DNA from: an uncultured Lachnospiraceae bacterium
Lineage (GTDB): Bacteria > Bacillota > Clostridia > Lachnospirales > Lachnospiraceae
NCBI GenBank assembly: GCA_910585765.1
Contig: CAJUES010000001.1
Coordinates: 62,001-126,000, forward strand
DNA length: 64,000 nt
Direction: 5' to 3'
Numbering within the stretch: the first letter of the stretch is position 1; the number at the start of each line of letters is the position of its first letter. The notes under the pieces are model-generated. The model worked only from the letters and a program-made list of their open reading frames with translations. It had not been told where the DNA came from and did no database searches. Shown here one piece after another: positions 28,901 through 36,648 of the stretch. The translations under genes were made by a program, and so were the position numbers.

Positions 28901-30074
28901 CTGTACTGCGCTGCGGCGGGTGGCACTGCAGGGAAAAGAGTGGGCGTTTGAATGTTATGCGGACCTTTTCTCGCAGGAGATCCCGGAGACGGCGCGGCTC
29001 CTGTTTCACAGTGCGCTCAGCTGTTTTGCCGTCGAGCAGGAGACGGATCTGGTCGGATACCGGGGAGCGGCAGGAGCGGTGCGGATTCCCGCAGGGATAC
29101 GAAAGATCGGCGCGGAGGTATTCCGCGATGCGATGATGCTTGTGCAGGTGGAGATCCCGGAGAGCGTGACGCACATCGGCGCGCGGGCTTTTCACGGGAC
29201 ACCCTGGCTGGCAGATATGCGCAGAAAGTCTCCCCTGGCAGTGGTGCGCGATATGCTGCTGGACGGCTCTGCCTGTGCGGGGGAGGTTGTGATTCCGCCG
29301 AATATCCGTCTGGTGTGCGGCTGGGCGTTTGCAAACGGGCTGGATATCACAAAGATCCGCTTTCCGTACATGGATGCTCAGGGCGGGCGGTGCCAGCGTG
29401 TGCAGGTCGAAGAATACGCGTTCCGCAACTGTATCAACCTGCGGGAGATGACACTGCCGGACGGTGTGACAGTGCGGTTCACCGGGCTGGCAGACCGCGA
29501 GCGGGAGCTTCCGCCGCTGGCAATGCAGGCGGTGACGGACAGCCTCAACTGTTTTAAGACGGATGAGGACGGTGTGCTCAGGGAATGTACGGGGAATATC
29601 TCCAGACTCCGGCTTGCCCACGGTATCACCGGGATTGGCGAAGGGACGTTTCAGGACGGAAACCTGCTGACGACGATCACGTTCTCGGAGACTGTGGCAG
29701 AGATCGGCGCACGCGCGTTCGCTGGCTGCAAATGGCTGCGGGAGGTCAGGCAGGCGGACGGCGTGACAGCCATTGGCGCACATGCATTTTCCGGCTGCGG
29801 CCTCCTGCGCTGTGTGGCGTTTTCCGAAAAGCTCAGGCGGATCGGCGAACACGCATTTGAAAACTGCACCGCGCTGGAGGAGATCCGGATCCCGGAAGGC
29901 GTGGAGGAGATCCCGGAGCGGGCGTTTTACCGCTGTCACAGTCTGAGCGATATCAAGCTGCCATCCACGCTGAGATCGATCGGCAGGGAGGCGTTTGCAT
30001 TTTGCGGGTGTGCTGCCAGGATCCAGGTGCCGTCGGGGGTTCAGGTTGGTGAGCGGGCGTTTTATGGTAGTTGA
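25938..30074 (+). CDS. Giant BspA-like leucine-rich repeat protein (LRR_5), no signal peptide
   Basis: This 1378-residue protein is built almost entirely of LRR_5 (Treponema pallidum/BspA type) repeats of about 23 residues with the pattern 'IGexAFxxCxxLxxVxLPxg'; I estimate around fifty units. Several blocks restart with a similar cap such as DGVLLRYTG or SILLRYLG, suggesting internal duplication of larger modules. BspA-like proteins are normally exported and cell-surface bound, but this one has neither an N-terminal signal peptide nor a C-terminal anchor or SLH domain; it begins MMAEKILENCQENYQIRDG. It therefore appears cytoplasmic or exported by an unknown route. It is co-transcribed with dus. 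Many cysteines (about one per repeat) fit a reducing cytoplasm. Function unknown; LRR arrays usually bind proteins. Confidence 0.9.
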   Translation: MMAEKILENCQENYQIRDGVLLRYTGRAEEIAPPAGIHTVGEGAFKGCVSLRNVVLPSGIVRIMGDAFKGCRRLEEIVIPDGVTYIGRYAFHRCHALRRVILPPSVEELGECAFLYCDSMREARLPGVRRMGMEALANGIALEKLAISRELDERCICDVFTGCGRVREISCVASDDAKQDSETFCIPNVVEVVAGSCKVPRLVELVVRDILERMMELEGRTLVRFRVNIKHIEVPEGIEVLARSSFYDMRGIVDIKLPRSLRRIESRAFRNCIGLEQVTFGAGSVQIDEDAFRNCTSLKLVRTCDGAQYTFHGLKDIYRADPDSTERREMVSAVPELVRVVHRQVLGNFRISGSILLRYLGAESRVVIPEGITRIAEEAFAGIETIDRVLLPESLQEIGAEAFRGCLLLQTVALPEGLREIGAGAFSDCVKLLRVEIPERIEVLSDRVFRNCRALQEVKLPARLCRIGERAFYGCTGLKKICLPDRLTHIAKMAFYRAGLRQVQLPACAEHVGSLAFAKSAVQSAQILGATGRHCGTDVFSGCEKLKTLVFEEGVRRIPDRFAYGCTALWRVKLPGSLESVGRHALEGTRFLAQWKQCVSDGDAWQDGVLWDGQHLAGEVRIPENIRIIAGGAFYGNADITAVYLPQVQSVGAAAFKGCTALRRVYLPAGIDRLEAEVFSGCAALEEVLTTDTAEEPAAKWRQIGERAFYRCGRLRGVCLEQAQEIGREALSGCTALSPCALSPALRAGERAFADTLLGVRLENGLHVVGSLVVSGTACAGEVILPEEVQGIAPYAFAGNRVIGRVVFHENIRWIGEGAFFGCSSLACAGQSAVSGQLRTGRELLRIDARAFEKCISLREVTCLAQQAGESAFAGCVSLVRADLSGVRILEKHLFAGCACLETCLCARAEVAEEFCFSGCRRLQNMDLASMDQIGVHAFEGCESLRYAEFQDDVRLMAHALEDCCGLETICLSGQRGVIRLDEYALSGCTALRRVALQGKEWAFECYADLFSQEIPETARLLFHSALSCFAVEQETDLVGYRGAAGAVRIPAGIRKIGAEVFRDAMMLVQVEIPESVTHIGARAFHGTPWLADMRRKSPLAVVRDMLLDGSACAGEVVIPPNIRLVCGWAFANGLDITKIRFPYMDAQGGRCQRVQVEEYAFRNCINLREMTLPDGVTVRFTGLADRERELPPLAMQAVTDSLNCFKTDEDGVLRECTGNISRLRLAHGITGIGEGTFQDGNLLTTITFSETVAEIGARAFAGCKWLREVRQADGVTAIGAHAFSGCGLLRCVAFSEKLRRIGEHAFENCTALEEIRIPEGVEEIPERAFYRCHSLSDIKLPSTLRSIGREAFAFCGCAARIQVPSGVQVGERAFYGS

Positions 30075-30140
30075 GAAGGGCAGTGCGATGCCGGTGTGTC
30101 CGGCTGTCGGAACTGTCGGGCAAAAGTAGGAGACAGGATC

Positions 30141-31349
30141 ATGTATTACCGCAGATTGGGAAGTACAGGACTTTGGGTGTCGGAGATCAGCTTCGGCACG
30201 ATCCCCATTTTGCAGGGGGATGTCCCTGTGCTGCCGTCTTATTTTGATCTGGACGAGGATGCGGCGCTCGCGGTGATGGAGCACGCCTATCGTCTGGGCT
30301 GCAATCTATATGATACGGCTATCGTGCCGGAATACGGGGATGCGGAGATCAAACTCGGAAAGTTTGCGGCGCGTGTGGGGCGGGAGAGGATCATCATCTC
30401 GGACAAGGCGCGCTTTTTCGGCGGTGGCGAGATGTACAGGGCGGTGGAGACCTCCTGTGAAAATCTGGGGACGACGCCGGATATATACTTTGTGCATCAG
30501 GTGGATGCCGCCCACGAGGAGGAAGTGTTCGGCAGGGGCGGGGCGCTGGATGCGCTCGCAGAATTGAAGGCGGAGGGAAAGATCCGCTTTGCAGGGATCG
30601 CGACACATTATTATGATATTTTGCTGCGGGGGGCGATGGACGACCGCGTGGATGTGCTGCAGGGCAGCGGGAATCTGCTAGAGCGCGGGATGCTTGACCG
30701 CGTTCGGGCAGATTCACGGTTTTATGCACACGGGCACCCAGAGGAAACATGTCAGCAGAAGCTGACGGGTGCCCGGCGCGCGAGCAGGGAAGAACATCCT
30801 GGCTCGATTGCACACGGGCACCCAGAGTTAAGGGGAAGGGAAAGAGCGCTTTCCTGTCTGGGCAAAAAGGGGTTTCTGGTCAACAAGGTGTACGCGGCAG
30901 GGCTCCTTCCCGCACGGTTTTCGGAGCAGTCTCTGATCGGCTTTGCGCTGTCCTACCCGGTTTCGAGTGTTTTGGTCGGACTCGGAACGAAGGAACAGGT
31001 GGATGCCGCCTTGGGATGGGATGCCAGGGATCCGGGAGTGGCGGTTCCGGACTTTGACGAGGTGCTCTCCGTGCTGGAAAAGGAGTACACGCCGATCCCG
31101 TGTGACCGATGTCAGCGGTGCGTCTGCCCGCACGGAACGGAGATCCATACACTGTTCCGCCAGTATCAGTATTTTCATCTCGGAAAAGACTACTGGGCAT
31201 TGAAAAAGCTGGGGCTTGGGATCGCCGAGAGCGCAAGGCGCTGCCGCGAGTGCGTGGAGATGCCCTGCATGGATGCGTGCCCGCGGAAAATACGCATCGC
31301 GCAGGAAATGCAGAGAGTGGAGCAGCTCGTCATAGATCATGCTTTCTGA
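30141..31349 (+). CDS. Aldo/keto reductase with C-terminal ferredoxin-like Fe-S domain
   Basis: This 402-residue oxidoreductase has an NADPH-dependent barrel with the tetrad residues visible: Asp and Tyr in YDTAIVPEYGD, Lys in ISDKARFF and His in YFVHQVD. The C-terminus carries two cysteine clusters, CDRCQRCVCP and CRECVEMPCMDACP, matching the 4Fe-4S module of this subfamily. The ATG at 30141 has an AGGAGAC site. Residues about 196-223 come from a palindrome-rich insertion bounded by 19-bp direct repeats (30725-30827), which keeps the reading frame and does not resemble normal barrel sequence. Whether the enzyme still folds is uncertain. It is convergent with the LacI gene, 14 bases apart. 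Confidence 0.88.
   Translation: MYYRRLGSTGLWVSEISFGTIPILQGDVPVLPSYFDLDEDAALAVMEHAYRLGCNLYDTAIVPEYGDAEIKLGKFAARVGRERIIISDKARFFGGGEMYRAVETSCENLGTTPDIYFVHQVDAAHEEEVFGRGGALDALAELKAEGKIRFAGIATHYYDILLRGAMDDRVDVLQGSGNLLERGMLDRVRADSRFYAHGHPEETCQQKLTGARRASREEHPGSIAHGHPELRGRERALSCLGKKGFLVNKVYAAGLLPARFSEQSLIGFALSYPVSSVLVGLGTKEQVDAALGWDARDPGVAVPDFDEVLSVLEKEYTPIPCDRCQRCVCPHGTEIHTLFRQYQYFHLGKDYWALKKLGLGIAESARRCRECVEMPCMDACPRKIRIAQEMQRVEQLVIDHAF
30725..30827. repeat. Palindromic in-frame insertion bounded by 19-bp direct repeats
   Basis: TGCACACGGGCACCCAGAG occurs at 30725-30743 and again at 30809-30827, a period of 84 bases (28 codons). Between them are nested palindromes: CGGGCACCC (30731-30739) pairs with GGGTGCCCG (30767-30775), and GTCAGC/GCTGAC (30751-30766) forms the hairpin tip; CGAGC...GCTCG forms another. 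The start TTTTATGCACACGGGC also occurs at 15755-15770 just behind a terminator, which suggests a dispersed element of this genome. Confidence 0.75.
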
Positions 31350-31363
31350 CAAAATTTTGCGCA

Positions 31364-32380
31364 CTACTCTGCGGTATACGGGATCATGATCGACGGCTTG
31401 ACAAAGATCAGCTCATAGGGCGCCTCGGGGTGTTCGGAGCGGAACAGCAGCTGCAGCGCGAGCCGCTTGCCGAGCAGTTCGGTCGGGACGTTTGCGGTGA
31501 TGATGCGCCCTGCGACGTTGGTGTATTCACCCATGTTGTCGAAGCCGGTCAGCACGACGGGGTGCGGCAGCCGGTGTGCGTTGTTGTCGAGGTATGCCTG
31601 CACGAAGTTGGCGACATAGTCGCTGGCGCACACGAAAGCAGTCGGCCAGCTCTTTAGCTCGTCTAGGAAGGCATACAGTTTCCTGTCATAGGAAAAGATG
31701 TCAATGCGCCCGGTGAGGCAGTACTCCGACCGGACGATCAGCTCGTGTTTGCCCATGCAGTCACAGTAGCCAAGATAGCGCTCCTTGTTGGTCATCGCGT
31801 AGTCGATATCCCCCAGGAAACCGATCTCGGCGTGCCCGCTCTGGATCAGCAGGTCGGTGATCCGCGCCTCCGTCCGGAACCCCTCGATCAGGATCAGGTC
31901 GCCGCTCAGCTGCGCATCTGTCAGTGAGGGGATCGTGTCGAGGAAAACCTTTGGCATGGGAAGCGCGTTCACCATATTGAGGATCTCCTCATCGTACACG
32001 TTCAGCACGACGATACCGTCAACGTTTCCGCTCGTGAGGATGGAGGGCAGGCTGAATCCCCTGGAGTAGACGGAGGGTACATAGGTGTAGAGCAGGTTGA
32101 CATTGTAGTTGGCAAGTTCCTGTGCCATGCGGTGGATGATGTTTGTCCAGAACAGTGCAGAGTCCGGCCTCGATACGATCAGGGAGATGGTGCGCTGTTC
32201 CACCTGGGGCTGTTCTATGAGCTGGTAGGGAAGCTTGGCATATCCAAGCTCTTTGGCTTTTGCAAAAATCAGCTCCCGCAGGGAATCCGACACACCTGCC
32301 TGGTTATTGAAGGCTTTGCTGACGGTGACTCTGGATATGTTGAGGGCATCTGCGATATCTTTCATCGTGATTTTTTCCAT
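31364..32380 (-). CDS. LacI-family transcriptional regulator
   Basis: This 338-residue repressor-type protein starts with a LacI helix-turn-helix (MKDIADALNISRVTVSKAF) followed by a periplasmic-binding-protein-like effector domain (about 60-335). An AAAGGAAG site precedes the ATG. It is divergent from the N-glycan importer and glycosidase genes that begin at 33052 and is separated from them by 671 bases carrying inverted repeats, so local control of that operon is likely. The inducer is unknown; an N-glycan-derived sugar such as mannose-N-acetylglucosamine is a reasonable guess. Confidence 0.92.
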   Translation of the reverse strand: MEKITMKDIADALNISRVTVSKAFNNQAGVSDSLRELIFAKAKELGYAKLPYQLIEQPQVEQRTISLIVSRPDSALFWTNIIHRMAQELANYNVNLLYTYVPSVYSRGFSLPSILTSGNVDGIVVLNVYDEEILNMVNALPMPKVFLDTIPSLTDAQLSGDLILIEGFRTEARITDLLIQSGHAEIGFLGDIDYAMTNKERYLGYCDCMGKHELIVRSEYCLTGRIDIFSYDRKLYAFLDELKSWPTAFVCASDYVANFVQAYLDNNAHRLPHPVVLTGFDNMGEYTNVAGRIITANVPTELLGKRLALQLLFRSEHPEAPYELIFVKPSIMIPYTAE

Positions 32381-33051
32381 AAATAGAATCTTCCTTTCTG
32401 CCAGCGTTTTTATAATTTTTTTCTGTAATTTTTTCTATAATAAATATCAGTAAGCGCCGCCGGTCTCAGAATCATTTCATAATTGCCTGTTTGTTCCATA
32501 CATTTGTAAACAAAATATGGGCATATTAAAGAAATAGGGACATTGGAGGTTACTGTCCACACAGGACCTGGCATTTACTGCTAAGTCCGTACGAGATGGC
32601 TGTCTTTTATTCATTATATCATAGCGATCTGTAAAAAACAATCAAATAGTTTACAAATGTTAATAAAGGTGCGTGATTTGCTGAATTGATGCGCTATATC
32701 TGTCGTTTTTCGTCAGAACGTCTGATGATGTGTACTGCGAAGGGCAATACGCGGCAGTGCTGTGTACAAAGTGCTGACATATCTGTGCGGATTTGGCAGG
32801 ATATACAGCATGTTTGATAGATTGACGGAAAAAGAAAACACATATTTAACAATTTTTGTTGTGTAAAGCTAATAATTGTAATTGTAAAGAATGTACAGGA
32901 AGTGCGCAAATAAGTCATAACATGGGGAAAAAGTACTAAAATATGTGCTGTATAGTTGGGTAATGTGATGAAAATGCCATATTCTGTTGACATATATATT
33001 TATAAATGTTAATCTGATGTTAACAGAAATTAGTAAAAGGAGGTAAAATAA
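32381..33051. promoter_or_regulatory. Divergent regulatory region with inverted repeats and a promoter for the N-glycan operon
   Basis: This AT-rich gap holds no convincing gene. A 12-base sequence (ACATTTGTAAAC, 32500-32511) recurs as its exact complement at 32649-32660, 137 bases away. AAATGTTAAT follows at the second site and appears again at 33004-33013. A TTGACA box (32987-32992) with TAATCT 17 bases on (33010-33015) may be the plus-strand promoter; a GTTAAC palindrome lies directly after it. These are plausible LacI-protein operators, with looping possible, but none is proven. The long leader (about 30 bases to the start) has an AAAGGAGG site at 33037. Confidence 0.5.
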
Positions 33052-34035
33052 ATGGGAAGTGGCAAAACAACTGACGGAGGGAGGATGAAATCTGGCAAGC
33101 CCTGGTGGAAGCGATGGTCACGTGACGATACGGAACTGTTTCTCCTGTCACTGCCAACGTTGGTCTGGTTTTTGGTTTTTTCATATCTGCCGATGTTTGG
33201 AATCATCATTGCGTTCAAGAGCTACAAACTGCAGCCGGGAGGGCATGGTTTTATCTACAATCTGCTGCACAGTGACTGGGCTGGGTTCGGGAATTTCAAC
33301 TATTTCTTTACATCAAACTCATTTACGATGCTTTTGAGGAACACGATCCTCTACAACATCGCGTTCATTATCATCAGCGCGAGCGTTGCGGTAGGCGGGG
33401 CCCTGATGTTGAGCAGCATGCGCAACAAGAGGGGATCCAAAGTGTACCAGACGATGATGTTCCTGCCTTACTTCATGTCATGGGTTGTCATCAGCTATTT
33501 CGTCTATGCGTTGCTGACACCGGAGAGGGGCTACATCAACGGGATCATCACAAAGCTTGGCGGAGAGCGGATCATGTGGTACCAGGAGCCGAAGTACTGG
33601 CCGTTCATACTGATCTTCCTCAACACCTGGAAAGGTATGGGCTATGGTATGGTGCTCTATCTGGCAAGCATCACGGGGATCGATCCCTCGCTCTATGAGG
33701 CGGCGGTCATGGACGGTGCGACAAAGTCACAGCAGGCAAAGCACATCACGCTCCCTGCGATCAAGCCGGTATTCATCATGATGCTGATCCTCGACTGCGG
33801 CAAGATCTTCAATTCGGATTTCGGTCTGTTCTACCAGGTGACAGGGCGTGTTCCTGCGTCACTGTATACCACGGTATCGACATTTGATACCTATATATAT
33901 GCCGCGATCCAGTCGTCCTCGCCGATCGGGCAGACGGCAGCGGCTTCTTTCTTCCAGGCGATCTGCAGCTGCGGTACGATCCTGTTTGCAAACTGGGTTG
34001 TGAGCAAGCTGGACAACGAAAACAGGATTATATAA
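33052..34035 (+). CDS. Sugar ABC transporter permease (LplB-like), N-glycan locus
   Basis: This 327-residue permease has an N-terminal polar stretch of about 35 residues, then six predicted membrane helices. The ATPase-contact motif EAAVMDGATKSQQAKHITLP is near residue 222. An AAAGGAGG site precedes the ATG. It is the first gene of the operon controlled from the 32.4-33.0 kb region and pairs with the permease at 34052. Together with the binding lipoprotein at 35101 it should import the glycans released by the GH85 enzyme. No ATPase is encoded here. Confidence 0.93.
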   Translation: MGSGKTTDGGRMKSGKPWWKRWSRDDTELFLLSLPTLVWFLVFSYLPMFGIIIAFKSYKLQPGGHGFIYNLLHSDWAGFGNFNYFFTSNSFTMLLRNTILYNIAFIIISASVAVGGALMLSSMRNKRGSKVYQTMMFLPYFMSWVVISYFVYALLTPERGYINGIITKLGGERIMWYQEPKYWPFILIFLNTWKGMGYGMVLYLASITGIDPSLYEAAVMDGATKSQQAKHITLPAIKPVFIMMLILDCGKIFNSDFGLFYQVTGRVPASLYTTVSTFDTYIYAAIQSSSPIGQTAAASFFQAICSCGTILFANWVVSKLDNENRII

Positions 34036-34051
34036 TGAGGGAGGTGTTCGT

Positions 34052-34969
34052 GTGGCAAAGCAAGAAGAGAGTGGTCAGTCTTTGAACCAAATCAAAAAAT
34101 CTACAAACATTGTGTTCAATATCATATTTCTGGTGTTGGCAGTGATGTGTGTGATCCCGCTGTTGTTCGTATTTTCGATTTCCATCACGGAGGAGGAAGC
34201 ACTCCGGACAAACGGATACCAGCTGATCCCTTCGGTGTTCTCCGGTTCGGCGTACAAGTTTCTGTGGAATGAGCGCGGCATGATCCTGCGCGCGGCGTTC
34301 ATGTCGATCCTTGTCACGATCGTCGGTACGCTCATCGCGATCGCGCTGGATACGTCGATGGGATATGTTGTTTCCAGAAGGAATTTCAGGCTCAAAAAGC
34401 TGTACACATGGCTGATCTTCATACCGATGGTATTTAACGGCGGCATGCTGGCAAGCTATGTGGTAGTGAACAATATCTTAGGTCTGAGCAATACGATATG
34501 GGCACTGATCCTGCCGCTGGCATGTTCATCGTTCAGCGTGACGATCTGCCGTACGTTCTTTAGGACGACAGTGCCGGATTCCATCATAGAGTCGGCAAAG
34601 ATCGACGGTGCCGGACAGTTCCGCATCTGGTCCCAGATCGTGATGCCCATCTCCAAGCCGGTCATCGCGACGATCGGTATGTTTGCGGCATTTGGCTACT
34701 GGAATGACTGGTTCCAGGCTTCCCTGTACATACAGGACAAAAATCTGCAGACACTGCAGTCCTTGCTGAACAATATACAAAAGAATATCGAGTACATCGC
34801 GAACAATCCATACGGCGGTCTGTCGCTGCAGCAGTACAAATCATCAATGCCTACAGAGAGTGTGCGAATGGCGATCGCGATCGTTATCATCGTACCGATC
34901 GCATGTACGTATCCGTTCTTCCAGAAGTACTTTATCTCCGGTCTGACGATCGGTTCGGTGAAGGAATAG
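34052..34969 (+). CDS. Sugar ABC transporter permease (LplC-like), N-glycan locus
   Basis: This 305-residue permease starts at GTG (MAKQEESGQ) with a GAGGGAGGTG site; no ATG is available nearby. It has six predicted membrane helices, an ESAKIDGAGQFRIWSQIVMP coupling motif near residue 183, and the family's C-terminal YPFFQKYFISGLTIGSVKE. It starts 17 bases after its partner. A strong stem-loop cluster follows it before the binding-protein gene. Confidence 0.93.
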   Translation: MAKQEESGQSLNQIKKSTNIVFNIIFLVLAVMCVIPLLFVFSISITEEEALRTNGYQLIPSVFSGSAYKFLWNERGMILRAAFMSILVTIVGTLIAIALDTSMGYVVSRRNFRLKKLYTWLIFIPMVFNGGMLASYVVVNNILGLSNTIWALILPLACSSFSVTICRTFFRTTVPDSIIESAKIDGAGQFRIWSQIVMPISKPVIATIGMFAAFGYWNDWFQASLYIQDKNLQTLQSLLNNIQKNIEYIANNPYGGLSLQQYKSSMPTESVRMAIAIVIIVPIACTYPFFQKYFISGLTIGSVKE

Positions 34970-34970
34970 A

Positions 34971-35059
34971 GTACGAAGAAAATTTCTAAGCCTGCAAAGG
35001 ACGCGGGCTAAGAAATTCTAAAACTTCGTACGGGAAGAATGCAAGGGCAGCGTTCTTCC
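34971..35059 (+). ncRNA. Candidate structured RNA / attenuator before the binding-protein gene (copy A)
   Basis: Two adjacent stem-loops fill the gap between permease and binding-protein genes. The first (34971-35031) has an outer stem GTACGAAG/CTTCGTAC and an inner 15-bp stem with an A-A mismatch and the loop AAAGGAC closed by GC pairs. The second (35033-35059) is a 10-bp stem, GGAAGAATGC with GCGTTCTTCC. The same two-hairpin design, with a near-identical loop, occurs at 54481-54550. It could be a riboswitch-like leader, an RNA-stability element or an attenuator that sets binding-protein level. Confidence 0.6.
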
Positions 35060-35100
35060 GGGTTGTTGAACTAACTTAATATATAAAAGGAGGATTTATT

Positions 35101-36618
35101 ATGACAAAGGCAAAACGAGTATTAGCAACTGGTCTTGTGGCAGTGATGGCATCAGGTATGCTGACAGGATGCGGCGGTGATGCGGGAAATACCGGGGGCA
35201 ACGCATCCGGCGGTGACAGCACGGCTTCCACATCGAGCAGCCAGAGCAGCGACAACACACAGTCGCAGAGCGGCAATACCGGTGAGATCGTGAATCTGAA
35301 ATGGGTGACGATCGGAAACGGTATGCCGACCAACTATGATTCGTGGATCTCATCCGTGAATGCATATATCGGAGAGAAGATCGGTGTCAATCTCGAGATG
35401 GAAGTCATTCCGTGGGGTGACTGGGATAACCGCCGCAACATCATCGTCAGCACCAACGAGCCGTATGACATCATCTTCGGAAACGGCAACAACTATGTCG
35501 CGGACATCAATCTGGGCGCATATGCGGACATCACGGATCTGATCAGCGCAAATATGCCGGGGCTGATGGAGCTGATGCCGGAGAAGTACTGGGACGGTGT
35601 CCGCGTGAAGGACAGGATCTACGGTGTTCCGACTTACAAGGACAGCTCAATCACAAACTATTCGATCTGGGACAAGGAGCTGGTCGACGAGTACAGTCTT
35701 GACATCAAATCCCTGGTGTCACTGGACTCCATGACAGAGACCTTTGAGACATTGAAGGCTGACAAGAATGACTATCCGGTTTATGTGAAGAATGACGGTC
35801 TGTACTACATCTTTGATGTGTATGACCAGATCGGCGGCGGCACACAGATCCTCGGCGTGCGGTATGATGACAAGGAAGGCAAAGTATGCTTTACGCTGGA
35901 AGAGCAGGACATCATGGACCAGCTCAAGATCATACATGAGTGGTATCAGAAGGGGATCATCAATCCGGATGCCGCAACACTGACAGAGGGACGTGTATAC
36001 AATATGTGGCGTGTCGCTCAGGGCTGGGAGTCCGCAGGTGTGACTTCATGGGGACCTCAGATGGGCAAGGATGTTGTGGTACAGCAGGTGATGCCTACGA
36101 TCCTCTCAAACGAGACGGTTCGCGGTTCTCTGAACATGGTATCCATCAACACGAAGTATCCGGAGAAGTGCCTGCAGCTTCTGGATCTCGTGAACTGTGA
36201 CACAAAACTCCGCGACCTGTTCTATTACGGCGAGGAAGGCGTGAACTTCGAGTACACTGCGGACGGCAGAGTGCACAAGATCAACAATGACTGGGCACTT
36301 GCAGGTTATACACAGGGGTCTTTCTTCACGGTTACGACGCTTGATACAGATGAGTTCAACCAGTGGGATGAGGTAAAGGCCTTGAACGAGGCAGCACAGT
36401 CCTCTGTAATGCTTGGATTCACATTTGACACCAATTCCGTTTCCGACCAGCTGGCAAACTGCCGCGAGATCTGGATGCGCTACCGCAGTGAAGTGATGAC
36501 CGGTGTGCAGGATCCCGAAGTGGTCGTGCCGAAGATCAAGGAAGAATTGTTGAAGGCAGGATGGCAGGATGTAGTGGACGAGGCACAGAGACAGGTTGAC
36601 GAGTTTTTGGGCAAATAA
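35101..36618 (+). CDS. Sugar ABC transporter binding lipoprotein, N-glycan locus
   Basis: This 505-residue extracellular solute-binding protein has a signal peptide with the lipobox LTGC (Cys near residue 24) and then a Gly/Ser/Thr-rich tether of about 35 residues. The remainder has the fold layout of the large oligosaccharide binders in this window. An AAAGGAGG site precedes the ATG. It is separated from the permeases by the stem-loop cluster at 34971-35059, which may let it be made in excess. Its neighbours (GH130, GH20, GH38, GH85) point to N-glycan-derived oligosaccharides as ligand; the binding residues are not identifiable by eye. Confidence 0.93.
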   Translation: MTKAKRVLATGLVAVMASGMLTGCGGDAGNTGGNASGGDSTASTSSSQSSDNTQSQSGNTGEIVNLKWVTIGNGMPTNYDSWISSVNAYIGEKIGVNLEMEVIPWGDWDNRRNIIVSTNEPYDIIFGNGNNYVADINLGAYADITDLISANMPGLMELMPEKYWDGVRVKDRIYGVPTYKDSSITNYSIWDKELVDEYSLDIKSLVSLDSMTETFETLKADKNDYPVYVKNDGLYYIFDVYDQIGGGTQILGVRYDDKEGKVCFTLEEQDIMDQLKIIHEWYQKGIINPDAATLTEGRVYNMWRVAQGWESAGVTSWGPQMGKDVVVQQVMPTILSNETVRGSLNMVSINTKYPEKCLQLLDLVNCDTKLRDLFYYGEEGVNFEYTADGRVHKINNDWALAGYTQGSFFTVTTLDTDEFNQWDEVKALNEAAQSSVMLGFTFDTNSVSDQLANCREIWMRYRSEVMTGVQDPEVVVPKIKEELLKAGWQDVVDEAQRQVDEFLGK

Positions 36619-36648
36619 AATATATATGGAAGACAGAGGTGTCGGCGA

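Noticed and set aside
28209..30284. 691-codon open frame on the minus strand inside the LRR gene
   Set aside because: It is antisense to a clearly real repeat protein and its translation is a Arg/His/Cys/Pro-rich mirror with no family features; the long opening comes from GC-rich codon structure.
32694..32993. 99-codon minus-strand open frame in the lacI/permease gap
   Set aside because: AT-rich gap sequence, no ribosome site, no domain; overlaps likely regulatory sites.
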